A DNA stretch of 64,000 bases. It comes from Patescibacteria group bacterium. Its GTDB lineage: Bacteria; Patescibacteriota; Microgenomatia; UBA1406; GWC2-37-13. Below the pieces are notes generated by a model. It did not search any database, had not been told where the DNA came from, and saw only the letters and a program-made list of their open reading frames with translations. Position numbers and translations under genes: made by a program. Positions within the stretch are counted from its first letter, which is position 1, and every line of letters begins with the position of its first letter. The stretch is taken from assembly GCA_026415975.1 (NCBI GenBank), contig JAOAFZ010000002.1, positions 113,390-177,389 on the forward strand, in the 5' to 3' direction. This document shows positions 24,960-33,972 of the stretch, in pieces.

Positions 24960-25910
24960 TCAGAAACGCCCCAGAACTGTTTTTAGTGCCTGGATAGCGT
25001 CGTAATCGTAGATTGAAACCGTGTGGACAGCAGGATTCTTCTTCTTCATTTTTGTACAGATTTTCTTTAGGGTTGCAGCGTCCGTAAGGTCGGTTTTTGT
25101 AACGAGAATGACTTCCGGTTTCCGGGTTAATTCACCGTTGTAGTTTTCCATCTCGGCCCGGATCGTATTGTAATCGGTAACGGGGTCAGTTGACTCCGCG
25201 CTAATACAGTGCACGAGCACCTTTACCTTTTCGACATGCTTGAGAAACCGCGAACCTAGGCCTTTTCCAGTCGAGGCGCCCTCGATAAGACCGGGGATAT
25301 CTGCAACCACGTTCCCAGTTTCAGCAATAACGCCAAGGTTGGGTTCCAGGGTGGTGAAGGGGTAATTTGCCGTTTTAGCGCGGGCTGAGGTAAGTTTGTT
25401 TAAGAGGCTGCTTTTTCCGGCGTTGGGGAGTCCGATCAGACCGATATCGGCAATATACCGCATAATCAGCTTGAGCCGCCGTTCCTGCCCTCTTAAGCCG
25501 GGCTGGGCCTGGCAGGGTGCCTGGTTTGTGGACGACTTAAAGAAATCGTTGCCTTTACCGCCTTTGCCACCCTCGCAGAGCTTAATCTCCTGACCGTCGC
25601 GGAGCAGTTCGAATTCCTCTCCGGATTCGATGTCCCGTAAAAGTGTTCCCACCGGCATGGAAAGGTACAACGGTTCCCCGTCGCGCCCTTTGCGGCGATT
25701 GCTGGCTCCGGGAGCACCGTGTTCGGCAACGTACTTCGTCTTGCGGGTATAGGCTTCCAGCGAAGTGTATTGCCGGTTTGCGCGCACAAAGAGATCGCCC
25801 CCGCGTCCGCCATCACCGCCATCGGGACCACCACGCATAGGGAAGAAAGAAACTTTACCTGGACCGCCGTTACCGGCGCGAACGGTTATGAAGGCCTCAT
25901 CGATAAGCAT
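24960..25910 (-). CDS. obg: Obg family GTPase (ribosome assembly)
   Basis: 316 aa. The Gly-rich Obg fold occupies 1-155 (GGPDGGDGGRGGDLFV, GKDGEP-like and GGKGGKGN loops), followed by the GTPase domain with G1 GLPNAGKSS (160-168), switch YPFTTLEPNLG, G3 DIPG (204-207) and G4 TKTD (271-274). GLIEGASTGKGLGSRFL has Thr and Ser where most Obgs have Glu and His. The variable C-terminal OCT domain is missing, as in many small genomes. Obg couples GTP levels to late 50S assembly. TATAAT (minus strand, 25916-25921) ends 5 nt before ATG. It lies downstream of the TIM-barrel gene (16 bp gap), with an independent promoter. Confidence 0.97.
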   Translation of the reverse strand: MLIDEAFITVRAGNGGPGKVSFFPMRGGPDGGDGGRGGDLFVRANRQYTSLEAYTRKTKYVAEHGAPGASNRRKGRDGEPLYLSMPVGTLLRDIESGEEFELLRDGQEIKLCEGGKGGKGNDFFKSSTNQAPCQAQPGLRGQERRLKLIMRYIADIGLIGLPNAGKSSLLNKLTSARAKTANYPFTTLEPNLGVIAETGNVVADIPGLIEGASTGKGLGSRFLKHVEKVKVLVHCISAESTDPVTDYNTIRAEMENYNGELTRKPEVILVTKTDLTDAATLKKICTKMKKKNPAVHTVSIYDYDAIQALKTVLGRF

Positions 25911-25926
25911 AGGGTATTATACACCG

Positions 25927-27150
25927 TTACGATGCGTCCCGTTCGCCCGTTTGCAGATCTCCACCGGGAACCGGGTTCTCTGGAATACCGGAACCGGTTT
26001 TCGGGGACGGTTCCGCACCAGTCAGTTGCCGTTCCAACCACCAGACGATCGGCTCCACATCGAAAGATGACCAATAACTATCACCGATCTGAAACAGTGT
26101 TGCGCCTACCACGTAGGGATCTTCCCGAAGCCGGGCATCAAACCACGCCAGCCATTGAATAAACTGCGACTCGGTTCCCCTCGCTTGCCAGCCGTCCCGC
26201 ACAGGATCTCCACCCCGGTCTACTCCTGCCTCGGAGAGAATAACCGGAAGCATTTCCAGCGTTGGATCGGCTTTTGTATATGCCATGTGCAGGATCCGAT
26301 GCCGCAGCGACCACCAGTTTTCGATACCGACATCGGTACCATACTCCGATGTATACGCATGGTAACAGAGCGCCCCTCCGTTATCTCGGGCCGCCTGTAA
26401 CGCCGGCAGAAACGCCCTCATTTTCTGCTCAATTTCTTCCATTGAGCCACCGGGATTGCCTACCGGAATGCTCCCCACGCAGGTTTTGTAGCCCGCATCC
26501 CGGTACAGTTCCACCAGACGCTCCCAGAATCGCCCGTTCCATGTCACCTCTTCTATAGATTCCCAACCTGGCGTATTTTCAACCTCATTCGGACTTTCGA
26601 TATGCGTAAAGAACCGTTTATACGCTTTCAGATCGTTCAGAGCAGGCTCTATCCGCTCTTTGTAGTACCGTTCTGCCGAACGTTCTGGATCATCCTGAAT
26701 GGTAAAAGCCGGAGTTCTGCCCGAAATGCGCAAAACAACAGTACCATCCGGTACCGTACTCCGATACTTTACCACTGCATCCAGAAGTGACTGACTGATA
26801 TGTGGATCCATGACCTTGATTACCCGCGGCTTGTAAGTTGCGAGCCGACGGGCGCCATCGCTAAAGCTTGAAAGGAGAAATATTCCGAGTTTACTCTCCG
26901 AGGATGCTACTGCAACACCGGAGTTATCTGTAGGAATTGACGCACCAGGGAGTGAGGTTCCCGGGAGGTGTCCACCCTCCGAGTTGACGGATTGCACCAC
27001 GATTACACCATCCTTATCCACTGCCGGGAGAGTTGCAATCCTGAGGAGAAAATACGCTGTTATCAAAACCGAACTAAGGCATAGTGCCATGAGTGCAATT
27101 AAAACCGGTCGAGGGGGTATGCGTACCGAAAATAGATGGTTTGCTTGCAT
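25927..27150 (-). CDS. Membrane-anchored TIM-barrel glycosidase-like protein
   Basis: 407 aa with one N-terminal hydrophobic helix (about 14-36), a Ser/Gly linker, and a (beta/alpha)8-type domain. HIESPNEVEN looks like the acid/base N-E motif of clan A glycoside hydrolases, and VILSEAGVDRGG could carry the nucleophile Glu at the end of strand 7. Aromatic patches such as NWWSLRHRIL and DSYWSSFDVEP are also typical. I cannot name a CAZy family. The frame is open to 27279, but TATACT (minus strand, 27157-27162) ends 6 nt before the ATG at 27150, which also places the membrane anchor correctly. Probable role: surface polysaccharide cleavage. Confidence 0.7.
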   Translation of the reverse strand: MQANHLFSVRIPPRPVLIALMALCLSSVLITAYFLLRIATLPAVDKDGVIVVQSVNSEGGHLPGTSLPGASIPTDNSGVAVASSESKLGIFLLSSFSDGARRLATYKPRVIKVMDPHISQSLLDAVVKYRSTVPDGTVVLRISGRTPAFTIQDDPERSAERYYKERIEPALNDLKAYKRFFTHIESPNEVENTPGWESIEEVTWNGRFWERLVELYRDAGYKTCVGSIPVGNPGGSMEEIEQKMRAFLPALQAARDNGGALCYHAYTSEYGTDVGIENWWSLRHRILHMAYTKADPTLEMLPVILSEAGVDRGGDPVRDGWQARGTESQFIQWLAWFDARLREDPYVVGATLFQIGDSYWSSFDVEPIVWWLERQLTGAEPSPKTGSGIPENPVPGGDLQTGERDAS

Positions 27151-27190
27151 AGTATCAGTATACACAGTAGAACACTCCAGAATAGAATTT

Positions 27191-28798
27191 TTACCGTCTC
27201 GCGGAAGCAGGTTGCACCTTGACTGACGACCGAAGAAATGTAAATCCCCCTGCTCGGAATAGCCTAAACAATTCCCCATGCCCGCCGGGGATATCTATCT
27301 CAGGCAGAGGCGGTACCTCGCTTCCTGCGGGTACCGTACCCCAGGGGACAGACTGCGTTCCGGTTTCTATTGCTCTTTGCATTATTGCTCGCATTGAGAG
27401 GGCTGCTAAATCTCTAGGAGTGATCTTATCATTTTTCGCGTACACGACCATCCCACGGTAGTTGCGCAAGGCGTAGAGGGCAGTCGCCGGATCTACTCCT
27501 TGATCCTTTCGTAGGGTGTTGCGCTGTAACTTGACTTCCGGGCCATGCAGTAACGATCCTGCATGCGCCTGCGCCGCCGCGGCTTCGCCGCCCATGAGGT
27601 GTCCGGCGATCCAGTTTACCAGAGAGGCTATTCCAGGAAGACGATCTAAGCCGCCGCGACCGATTACCATCGTTGTGCGAACAAGGGTGTCACATACCCT
27701 TCCCTGAACATGGAAATGAGGGGTTGCACCTCTCGGCACTGCATTTACAAGCGGCGTTGCATCATTTGGTGCAGGTGTCCAATAAAAACAAAAAGATCTT
27801 TTTTCTGTTTTGAGCGGCGCACTCGGCGGCAGCAAGCGCGGATCGCCCAGTCTTCTTAGTTCATTTTCTGTATTTTTTGCATTTGCATATAATAACGCAA
27901 TAGCTCCCATTGACCAGCCAATCTCAGCTATAAACTGATCCGGTTCGGTTGCCGCACGTTCCCGGGCATCTTGTTCATCTGGTGTTAAACCCAGCATTCC
28001 CGTCATAGCCCGAACTGCATTTATTGTATTCCCTGTCATCGAATAGGGAATCACTGTTGGATCATGTCCGAATAATATGCGAAGATCGTCTGGAGCAAGG
28101 GTATTTCCGGAACCCATCGTTCCAATAGTCCAGCCTACCATAACCCGCCCCTCACGCAGAGCTTGGTACTGCAAAGCCTGAAGAACCGGAACAAACGTGT
28201 CCGCCGTGTTTGCAAACCCGGGATACATAAAGATTATATCCGGAGCCGGTTGTGACCGGTCCGGCTGAATGGAGGTGATCTTGGAAAGGTCTGCACCTTC
28301 CGGCACAACAGCACGGACCTCTGTACCAAGAGTACCGGTCTGTGCCACATGCCAGAAGCGCATAAGCTCTCTCATATCAGGATCGGCGGACAGGTTCCAG
28401 AAATTCGACAGATTGAACTCTACCGTTGCGACTATTCCATCGGATCTGACTTTTTGTGCAACTGCCTTAAGATCAAGCGGCGGGATATCCGACTTTTGTG
28501 GTAGTCCCTCAGTATAATTCCTGTTCATAAGATCAATAGCTCCTTTTGCGATCGTTGCGTCATCACCAGTAGCGTCGATACCAAACTGTCTTAAAGCGCG
28601 AACTGCTGCTGAAGCCTCCTCCCCGTACTTGGTTCCCTGAAGGTTCCGGAGACAAATGGCAAAATGGGCAAGTTCATCCGGATTCATCCGCAACAAATAT
28701 TCCAGATACCTGTCTGCGGCACACTTCACACGCTCCGGGCTGTGGAGATGTTCTGTTGCGCTGAGTTTGGCGTAATCTGTTATCGCTTCGATGGACAT
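27191..28798 (-). CDS. Large alpha/beta-hydrolase-fold protein of unknown specificity
   Basis: 535 aa, cytoplasmic. An N-terminal helical part (1-120) precedes an alpha/beta hydrolase core: FMYPGFANTADTF as oxyanion region, nucleophile elbow IGWSMGA (S296), a candidate acid in VVYAKNDKITP and histidine in IPGGHGELFRLF. Together these form a credible Ser-Asp-His triad. The 120-residue N-terminal extension and the insert between elbow and acid are unusually long for a lipase/esterase, so the substrate is unclear. AATAAT-type -10 sequences lie just upstream of the ATG at 28798. It does not resemble its neighbours, and I do not recognise a named family. Confidence 0.7.
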   Translation of the reverse strand: MSIEAITDYAKLSATEHLHSPERVKCAADRYLEYLLRMNPDELAHFAICLRNLQGTKYGEEASAAVRALRQFGIDATGDDATIAKGAIDLMNRNYTEGLPQKSDIPPLDLKAVAQKVRSDGIVATVEFNLSNFWNLSADPDMRELMRFWHVAQTGTLGTEVRAVVPEGADLSKITSIQPDRSQPAPDIIFMYPGFANTADTFVPVLQALQYQALREGRVMVGWTIGTMGSGNTLAPDDLRILFGHDPTVIPYSMTGNTINAVRAMTGMLGLTPDEQDARERAATEPDQFIAEIGWSMGAIALLYANAKNTENELRRLGDPRLLPPSAPLKTEKRSFCFYWTPAPNDATPLVNAVPRGATPHFHVQGRVCDTLVRTTMVIGRGGLDRLPGIASLVNWIAGHLMGGEAAAAQAHAGSLLHGPEVKLQRNTLRKDQGVDPATALYALRNYRGMVVYAKNDKITPRDLAALSMRAIMQRAIETGTQSVPWGTVPAGSEVPPLPEIDIPGGHGELFRLFRAGGFTFLRSSVKVQPASARR

Positions 28799-29021
28799 AT
28801 TTATTATTATTTACTATGGGTTTTTATCTTTATTATTATGACTGGATCAATCCTGCGCATGCATTAACAATCTAATACCTACCAAGCCCAGTATTACCCA
28901 CCATGATTGAATAAGGGTAAGAACTATATGAAGGAGTGGTGAGAAATCCTATATAATACTGCCTTGTAACATATATTGCAACCGGATACATTCCAGCCCG
29001 GATTGCGTATACTTAAGCAGT

Positions 29022-29450
29022 ATGCGGCGTATTTTTAACGTGTTTTTAATCGCACTGGCGTTCGGGTTTACGATTATGGCTCCGCTTTTCGGGCTTTTTT
29101 CGTTCATTGTAGTTCTTATGCTGGTAACGGCCAGTGGCGGTGTTCTGGCAACGGTTACGGGTATAGCAATAGTTGGAGGTTCATCAATAGTATTTCTTAT
29201 GCTCTTTGTCCTGGGAGCGATAGCAAAACTGGGAAAACAGATACTGACAGTGCTGATTATTTGGATCGCTGTCTGGGGAATCCTGGCAGGTAGTATTGCC
29301 TATCTCCTGGCAAAACCGGGTCTGGAAGAACACAGCAAGAGGATGCGAAGTTCTAACTCAGCGGGTATGCAGACTGTCCCTTCTCCTCATCAACCATCGA
29401 CCGAAACTAAACCACTACTAAAGCAGCAACCGAATGTATTCACTGGGTAA
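29022..29450 (+). CDS. Small multi-pass membrane protein, hypothetical
   Basis: 142 aa with three strongly hydrophobic segments between residues 5 and 105 (IALAFGFTIMAPLFGLFSFIVVLMLV, then a Gly-rich GIAIVGGSS helix and VLIIWIAVWGILAGSIAYLL) and a polar Ser/Gln tail. TATACT (29008-29013) ends 8 nt before ATG. Its last 11 bp overlap the end of the convergent gene at 29440-30018. No family recognised. Confidence 0.65.
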   Translation: MRRIFNVFLIALAFGFTIMAPLFGLFSFIVVLMLVTASGGVLATVTGIAIVGGSSIVFLMLFVLGAIAKLGKQILTVLIIWIAVWGILAGSIAYLLAKPGLEEHSKRMRSSNSAGMQTVPSPHQPSTETKPLLKQQPNVFTG

Positions 29451-30018
29451 CTACCTGACCAAACTGGAAGGTAAGTTCAGAGACAACCGGACCATTTTTG
29501 GTCATTGTGGTCTTATACGCTGAGCAATATACATCATTTATTTCATAGAACCCTGCATTCTGCCCAGCAGTGAGCTGAATATTCCAGCGCCTTCTGTAAG
29601 CCGGAATGTTCGGTCTGTTACAGTTCGACTCGAGGTAAAACGAGGTGAGTTTCGGGACAAGATCACTTGTATAAACAGAGGGGAGAGTAATATTCGCCTG
29701 ATCCATGACATTAGCAAGAAGCCTCCATTTGGGAGTAAAATCAATTTTGTAGCAGGGAAGACCCCGGAAGCATTCGGCGAACGCAAATGCAGGATACATA
29801 TCTTCATGACTGGTGGCATCATAGACTATTGCAAACCACCAGGGCATGGGTCTTGCCTGTGGCTCTACTTCGGTTACCGTAATTTTTACACCATCAATAA
29901 GTTTAAGATAGGACGCAAACTCAAGCTCCTTAACCTGTGCGATAGTCTTGAAAGGTACAAACACTGCTATAAGGAGGAGTGCAACCCCGGAGAGTATTAC
30001 TGAAAGTTTACTTTTCAT
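29440..30018 (-). CDS. Secreted hypothetical protein
   Basis: 192 aa with a Sec signal (MKSKLSVILSGVALLLIAVFVPFKTIAQ) and a mature domain holding four cysteines (AECFRGLPCYK, ESNCNRP, VYCSAY), consistent with disulfides. The frame stays open to 30204, but only the ATG at 30018 places the signal peptide at the N-terminus, and TACAAA (minus strand, 30025-30030) ends 6 nt upstream. Aromatic residues are frequent (MPWWFAIVYDAT). Function unknown. Confidence 0.65.
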   Translation of the reverse strand: MKSKLSVILSGVALLLIAVFVPFKTIAQVKELEFASYLKLIDGVKITVTEVEPQARPMPWWFAIVYDATSHEDMYPAFAFAECFRGLPCYKIDFTPKWRLLANVMDQANITLPSVYTSDLVPKLTSFYLESNCNRPNIPAYRRRWNIQLTAGQNAGFYEINDVYCSAYKTTMTKNGPVVSELTFQFGQVVTQ

Positions 30019-30276
30019 ACCATATTTGTACATGAAAGTTCTGTAAATTTCAAGTGGCATCTCGGGTAAAATTCGGGTAAATTTTTTTACAAATGACAGC
30101 AACGCAAAGATAGATTGCGGTAGAGATTGTCTTAAAAAGCTCCTTTTAAAGAAGTGTCCATAGTAGATATTGCAATACACTATATGATTATCATACATAA
30201 ACATTATGTATTTTTAGAACTTCATAAAAATCAGGAAGTGTAGCACAAAAAACCGATGTCTGAGATAATTCGAGCT

Positions 30277-31839
30277 ATGGCACGGAATACTAAAAGCGAT
30301 CAGCCAGCATTCGGCTTTCTGGATTTACTTGACGGATCGTCTGACGCATCATCCGCTTCCTATGGCGATAGACCGAATATCTTACCCCCTGCTCAAAAAC
30401 CAGCGGGTAAGGTCATTCCTGCAATCCGGAGCGGGAAATCACTTCTGGGTGCCGAAGAAGAAAAGGTGACTTCGCATTCGCGTCCTGTCAGCCCGCTCCC
30501 GGATATAGAACGCGTTTACCGCGTTGGTGAGTTTCTAGATCTGATAAATGAAGTAATCAAGCCAATTCAGGTACGAATCCGGGGCGAGATTAGCAGTGTG
30601 TCGGAACGCGGGAACGCATTCTATCTCAATCTCAGTGACAACACGGAACAAGCGGTGCTCAATTGTGTACTATGGCGCAATAATGGAGCCTTCTATCGGG
30701 AAATTCTGAAGGAAGGCGCAGAAGTTGAGGTCACTGGCAGTACAAATATCTACAAGCCGTACGGGAAATTTTCGCTCATGATCAAGAACCTGACTCCGGT
30801 GGGGGAGGGGGCACTAAGGCAGGCATTCGAGGCGCTCAAACGCCAGCTGGAAGAAGAGGGTTACTTTTCCCCGGAACGAAAGCGGAGCATCCCTCCGTTC
30901 GTACATACGATCGGACTCATCACCTCCGAGTTCGGGGACGCACGCAAGGACTTTATGACCCATCTTGGGGCGAACGGGCTGCGAGTCCTTTTCTATGATG
31001 TACGAGTAGAGGGTGTGAACGCAGTCGATTCGATCGTTGAAGCCATTGAGTGGTTCAATATCCACTCACCGGATACCCAGGTACTGGTACTGACCCGAGG
31101 CGGAGGTAGTCTGGAAAGCTTACAGGCATTTAACTCGCTGGAAGTTGCCCAAGCGATTTTTTCGTCGCGGATTCCGGTGATATCAGCGGTAGGGCATGAG
31201 AACGATGTGAGTATCTCGGACCTGGTGGCCGATCTGCGAGCTTCTACACCGACTCATGCGGGGAAGATTCTCTCGGAACCGTGGAACCGGGCACGGGAGC
31301 AGATCGAGTTTTATGAGACAACCATGACCCGGAGTTTCTGGATGACCGCAGAGAAGATACGGGAGACCCTTGAACACAGCTACGAACGTACGCTTTCCGC
31401 TTTCTCCAACGCCCTGCAGCGGCATAAAAACACGCTGGCACTCTATGGGACGGGAATGCTTGGGCACTTCCGCGGAGTCTTTCAGTCGTTCGAGCGGATG
31501 GAGCGGAAACTTGCGAAAGCAGAGTATGCATTCTCAAACCGTATGCAGGCGAGCACCGCAATTGTGGAAAAACAACAGCAACTGCTGGGCTCCCTGGCAC
31601 TGGCATTCCTAGAGCGGATCGGACAAAAGCTTCAGTCGGCTGAACAGGTATTGTTGATGTCGGACCCGAAACAAAAGCTTAAGCAGGGCTACTCGATCAC
31701 GTATAATAGGGACGGACTTGTTGTGAAGTCGGTTGCGGACCTGGCACCCGGTGATACTCTGAAAACCGAGACAGCCAGTGGCTCTATTAACAGTTCTGTT
31801 ACCGAAGTACATTGCAATGGCAAAACAGAAAAACTTTGA
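30277..31839 (+). CDS. xseA: Exodeoxyribonuclease VII large subunit
   Basis: 520 aa from this start. After a disordered N-terminal extension of about 75 residues come the OB-fold (PIQVRIRGEISSVSERGNAFYLNL...), the catalytic domain with VLTRGGGSLESLQAFNSLEVAQAI and PVISAVGHENDVSISDLVADLRASTPTHA, and a long coiled coil. These are the XseA hallmarks, including the conserved D-x-x-x-D and H residues. ExoVII degrades single-stranded DNA from both ends. GATAAT (30264-30269) ends 7 nt before the ATG at 30277; an upstream ATG at 30256 is the alternative. xseB starts inside its 3' end. Confidence 0.96.
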   Translation: MARNTKSDQPAFGFLDLLDGSSDASSASYGDRPNILPPAQKPAGKVIPAIRSGKSLLGAEEEKVTSHSRPVSPLPDIERVYRVGEFLDLINEVIKPIQVRIRGEISSVSERGNAFYLNLSDNTEQAVLNCVLWRNNGAFYREILKEGAEVEVTGSTNIYKPYGKFSLMIKNLTPVGEGALRQAFEALKRQLEEEGYFSPERKRSIPPFVHTIGLITSEFGDARKDFMTHLGANGLRVLFYDVRVEGVNAVDSIVEAIEWFNIHSPDTQVLVLTRGGGSLESLQAFNSLEVAQAIFSSRIPVISAVGHENDVSISDLVADLRASTPTHAGKILSEPWNRAREQIEFYETTMTRSFWMTAEKIRETLEHSYERTLSAFSNALQRHKNTLALYGTGMLGHFRGVFQSFERMERKLAKAEYAFSNRMQASTAIVEKQQQLLGSLALAFLERIGQKLQSAEQVLLMSDPKQKLKQGYSITYNRDGLVVKSVADLAPGDTLKTETASGSINSSVTEVHCNGKTEKL

Positions 31840-32170
31840 TTTCGCTGCAGCAATGCGAGAGCTGGAGGAAATAAACCGCTGGTTTCAGGAGGCGGATATA
31901 GACCTCGATCAGGGACTGGAAAAGCTTAAAAAAGGAAAAGAACTGATCGCCGCCTGCCGGGACAGGCTGAAGTCTGTTGAAAACGAGTTCATAAAGATCC
32001 GTGAAGACTTTGCCGCGCCTGTGACAGACACCGCAATAACCGGATTCGGCAAAGAGGAGGAACCGGTTGGGGTTGGCACTCCTGTTTCTTTCGAGGTGGA
32101 TGAACCGACAAGACCACCTGAGAAGTCCCGTATCGCGGCGGCCCGTCCAGACGACGATCTGCCGTTTTAA
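31817..32170 (+). CDS. xseB: Exodeoxyribonuclease VII small subunit
   Basis: 117 aa. The N-terminal 60 residues form the XseB helical hairpin (FAAAMRELEEINRWFQEADIDLDQGLEKLKKGKELIAACRDRL), followed by an acidic Pro-rich tail ending DDDLPF. That ending resembles the C-terminal acidic tip of SSB proteins, which recruits repair partners; this is an observation only. The start at 31817 overlaps xseA by 23 bp, coupling the subunits. Further upstream starts would overlap more and lack family similarity. Confidence 0.93.
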   Translation: MAKQKNFDFAAAMRELEEINRWFQEADIDLDQGLEKLKKGKELIAACRDRLKSVENEFIKIREDFAAPVTDTAITGFGKEEEPVGVGTPVSFEVDEPTRPPEKSRIAAARPDDDLPF

Positions 32171-32189
32171 GTCGGATATACTTGAGCAT

Positions 32190-32393
32190 ATGAGCGAAGA
32201 GAAGAAATGGTATCAGTCAGATTTAGCCCGAAATTCTGTCGAGACGGTGAAAAGGCTAAGCGACCTGGTGGATGCGGGTGTGGGGCTGGTGGGGATCGTG
32301 CTGGGAAGTCCGGCACTGATTGCTCTGGCAGCAGGCACGTTTGCGCTCACTACCGCCGCAAAGAAGTCGTGGGATAGTTATGCAAAAAAATAA
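32190..32393 (+). CDS. Small protein with hydrophobic Gly/Ala-rich segment
   Basis: 67 aa: a charged start (MSEEKKWYQSDLARNSVETVKRLSDL) followed by about 30 hydrophobic residues and a basic end. TATACT (32177-32182) ends 7 nt before ATG, giving good start support. It follows xseB by 19 bp and overlaps the DUF218 gene by 14 bp. It could be a tail-anchored or peripheral membrane protein; no family recognised. Confidence 0.6.
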   Translation: MSEEKKWYQSDLARNSVETVKRLSDLVDAGVGLVGIVLGSPALIALAAGTFALTTAAKKSWDSYAKK

Positions 32394-33027
32394 GCTGGTA
32401 CGGCGGTTTCACCTACCGAGAAAACTCTTGCTTATATTCGCTCTTCCGTTTCTGTGGTACCTCGGCACACTTCTGTTTATTATAATCACCGGTCCAGCCG
32501 ATACCGCAAACCGCGCAGACGTTGCCCTGGTACTGGGAACCGGTATCCTAGCAAACGGTGAACCGAATCCGTGCCTTGCCGCGCGGGTGGAAAAGGGCGT
32601 TGAACTATTCAGGAACGGTGCAGTACAGGCTGTGATCCTGAGCGGCGGCAGCGGGGAGCAGAGGAACGCTCGCAAGCGGGGGAACAGCATGAGACAGTCG
32701 CAGGCCGATGCAATGCGGGAGATCGCGCTGGCCGCCGGAATGGACGACCGCTACCTGTTTACCGAGCCAAACTCAACCTCTACCTACGAAAACATACTTT
32801 TTTCACGAGAAGGACTTGAATATTTCCAGGCTTCATCGGTGATTGTCGTTACCGAGCCCTACCATAGCCCCCGTGCCCGGATGACAGCAGAGCGGCATCT
32901 AGAGCAGGACGTTCAGATGGCGCCCGCCTCGGAGAGCCCTTGCTGGAGGGGTGGCGCCTTCGGCGGCTGGTATTTGCTTCGCGAGCCGTTCGCCCTCTGG
33001 TACTATGTGATTACCGGCAAGCTCTGA
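32380..33027 (+). CDS. DUF218/YdcF-SanA family membrane protein
   Basis: 215 aa with one N-terminal membrane helix (about 14-35) and a DUF218 domain: ADVALVLGTGI at its start, AVILSGGSGEQ, RQSQADAMREIALAAGMDDRYLFTEPNSTSTYENILFS, and VIVVTEPYHSPRARMTAERH. The S-T-x-E-N and Y-H-x-x-R elements are diagnostic of YdcF/SanA proteins, linked to envelope integrity and vancomycin tolerance in other bacteria. The ATG at 32380 is chosen because it places the basic residues just before the helix. Confidence 0.88.
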   Translation: MQKNKLVRRFHLPRKLLLIFALPFLWYLGTLLFIIITGPADTANRADVALVLGTGILANGEPNPCLAARVEKGVELFRNGAVQAVILSGGSGEQRNARKRGNSMRQSQADAMREIALAAGMDDRYLFTEPNSTSTYENILFSREGLEYFQASSVIVVTEPYHSPRARMTAERHLEQDVQMAPASESPCWRGGAFGGWYLLREPFALWYYVITGKL

Positions 33028-33057
33028 TTTTCGGCTGGAAGGTGTTGATTTCTTGGG

Positions 33058-33086
33058 TTGACATGTCCTTTCCTGAGTAGTATTGT
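33058..33086 (+). promoter_or_regulatory. Consensus -35/-10 promoter driving a leaderless GTG start
   Basis: TTGACA (33058-33063), a 17-bp spacer and TATTGT (33081-33086) end 6 nt before GTG at 33093. The predicted transcription start coincides with the start codon. Confidence 0.75.
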
Positions 33087-33092
33087 AAGGTT

Positions 33093-33953
33093 GTGAGCAG
33101 TATCACTCTTTCCCGGTCGAGCTTTGTTCTGGTTCTGGTGGTTGTTTGTATGCTCTTGGTTGTCGCGCCTGTCGCTGCTCAGGTTCGCCGGCCTGTGCAG
33201 GTAATCCCGACAGCAACGGTACCACCGGTTCCGAACGTCGGAACTACTCAGGCAACCGAGTCCGCGAGGCGTCAACTTACAGCATCTCCCACTCCCACTC
33301 CGCCCGTTGCGGCGACCTGGGAATTTATCCACAATCCTGCAAAAAACACCTTTACCCTTAACTTTGACTGGCTTTCCATTCCCGGAACGGCCGGGTATGC
33401 AGTTGCAATCACCCAGAACGAAGATGACTGGCATCCGGAGAAGGTCGTTACGATCCGGAGCGGCCGGATATTTCCGAATCTGCGTTCCGGAGTGTACTAT
33501 GTTCACGTGGCGGCTCTTCTAAAGACCGGTGAATGGTCGCCGATCTATACCTGGCACACTGTTACCCCGATCGTCCTGACCCCGTCCCCAACACCGGTGG
33601 TCTCGCCGGACCCGGATCCAGCTGAGGTGCTGGGAATCCGCTCACGGGTAGAGGAGATCATCAACGCTCTCCAGAGTGGGAATATTTCCGCATTTACCGC
33701 CGGACCGGGACCGGAGGATGAGCCGTTTGCCGTGCCGGACATTCCGGCCATTCCCGGCATGGGCGGGAGCCGAACCGAGCCAAACCGGACTGAGCTAAAC
33801 CGCAAACAGCGTTTTACCTGTAACTGCGATAAAACCTGCAAGACGATTTACAGCTGTTCCGAAGCCTACTTCCAGCTGAATGCCTGCAATTGCGCCCATC
33901 TGGACGCGGATCAGGACGGCGTTCCCTGCGAGAACAAGTGCGGCGACGAGTAA
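33093..33953 (+). CDS. Secreted protein with FN3-like region and C-terminal excalibur Ca-binding domain
   Basis: 286 aa from a GTG start. A Sec signal (SSFVLVLVVVCMLLVVAPVAA) is followed by a Thr/Pro linker, a fibronectin-III-like domain of about 85 residues (TFTLNFDWLSIPGTAGYAVAI ... YYVHVAALLKTGEWSPIYTW), another Pro-rich linker, and a Cys-rich end. The end reads CNCDKTCKTIYSCSEAYFQL then HLDADQDGVPCENKC, the D-x-D-x-D-G-x-x-C-E excalibur motif that binds calcium, found in wall-associated proteins and nucleases. The GTG choice rests on the consensus promoter 6 nt upstream and on the signal peptide. Likely role: surface adhesion or wall association. Confidence 0.85.
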   Translation: MSSITLSRSSFVLVLVVVCMLLVVAPVAAQVRRPVQVIPTATVPPVPNVGTTQATESARRQLTASPTPTPPVAATWEFIHNPAKNTFTLNFDWLSIPGTAGYAVAITQNEDDWHPEKVVTIRSGRIFPNLRSGVYYVHVAALLKTGEWSPIYTWHTVTPIVLTPSPTPVVSPDPDPAEVLGIRSRVEEIINALQSGNISAFTAGPGPEDEPFAVPDIPAIPGMGGSRTEPNRTELNRKQRFTCNCDKTCKTIYSCSEAYFQLNACNCAHLDADQDGVPCENKCGDE

Positions 33954-33972
33954 GCTGTGGTATCATGCCGGT

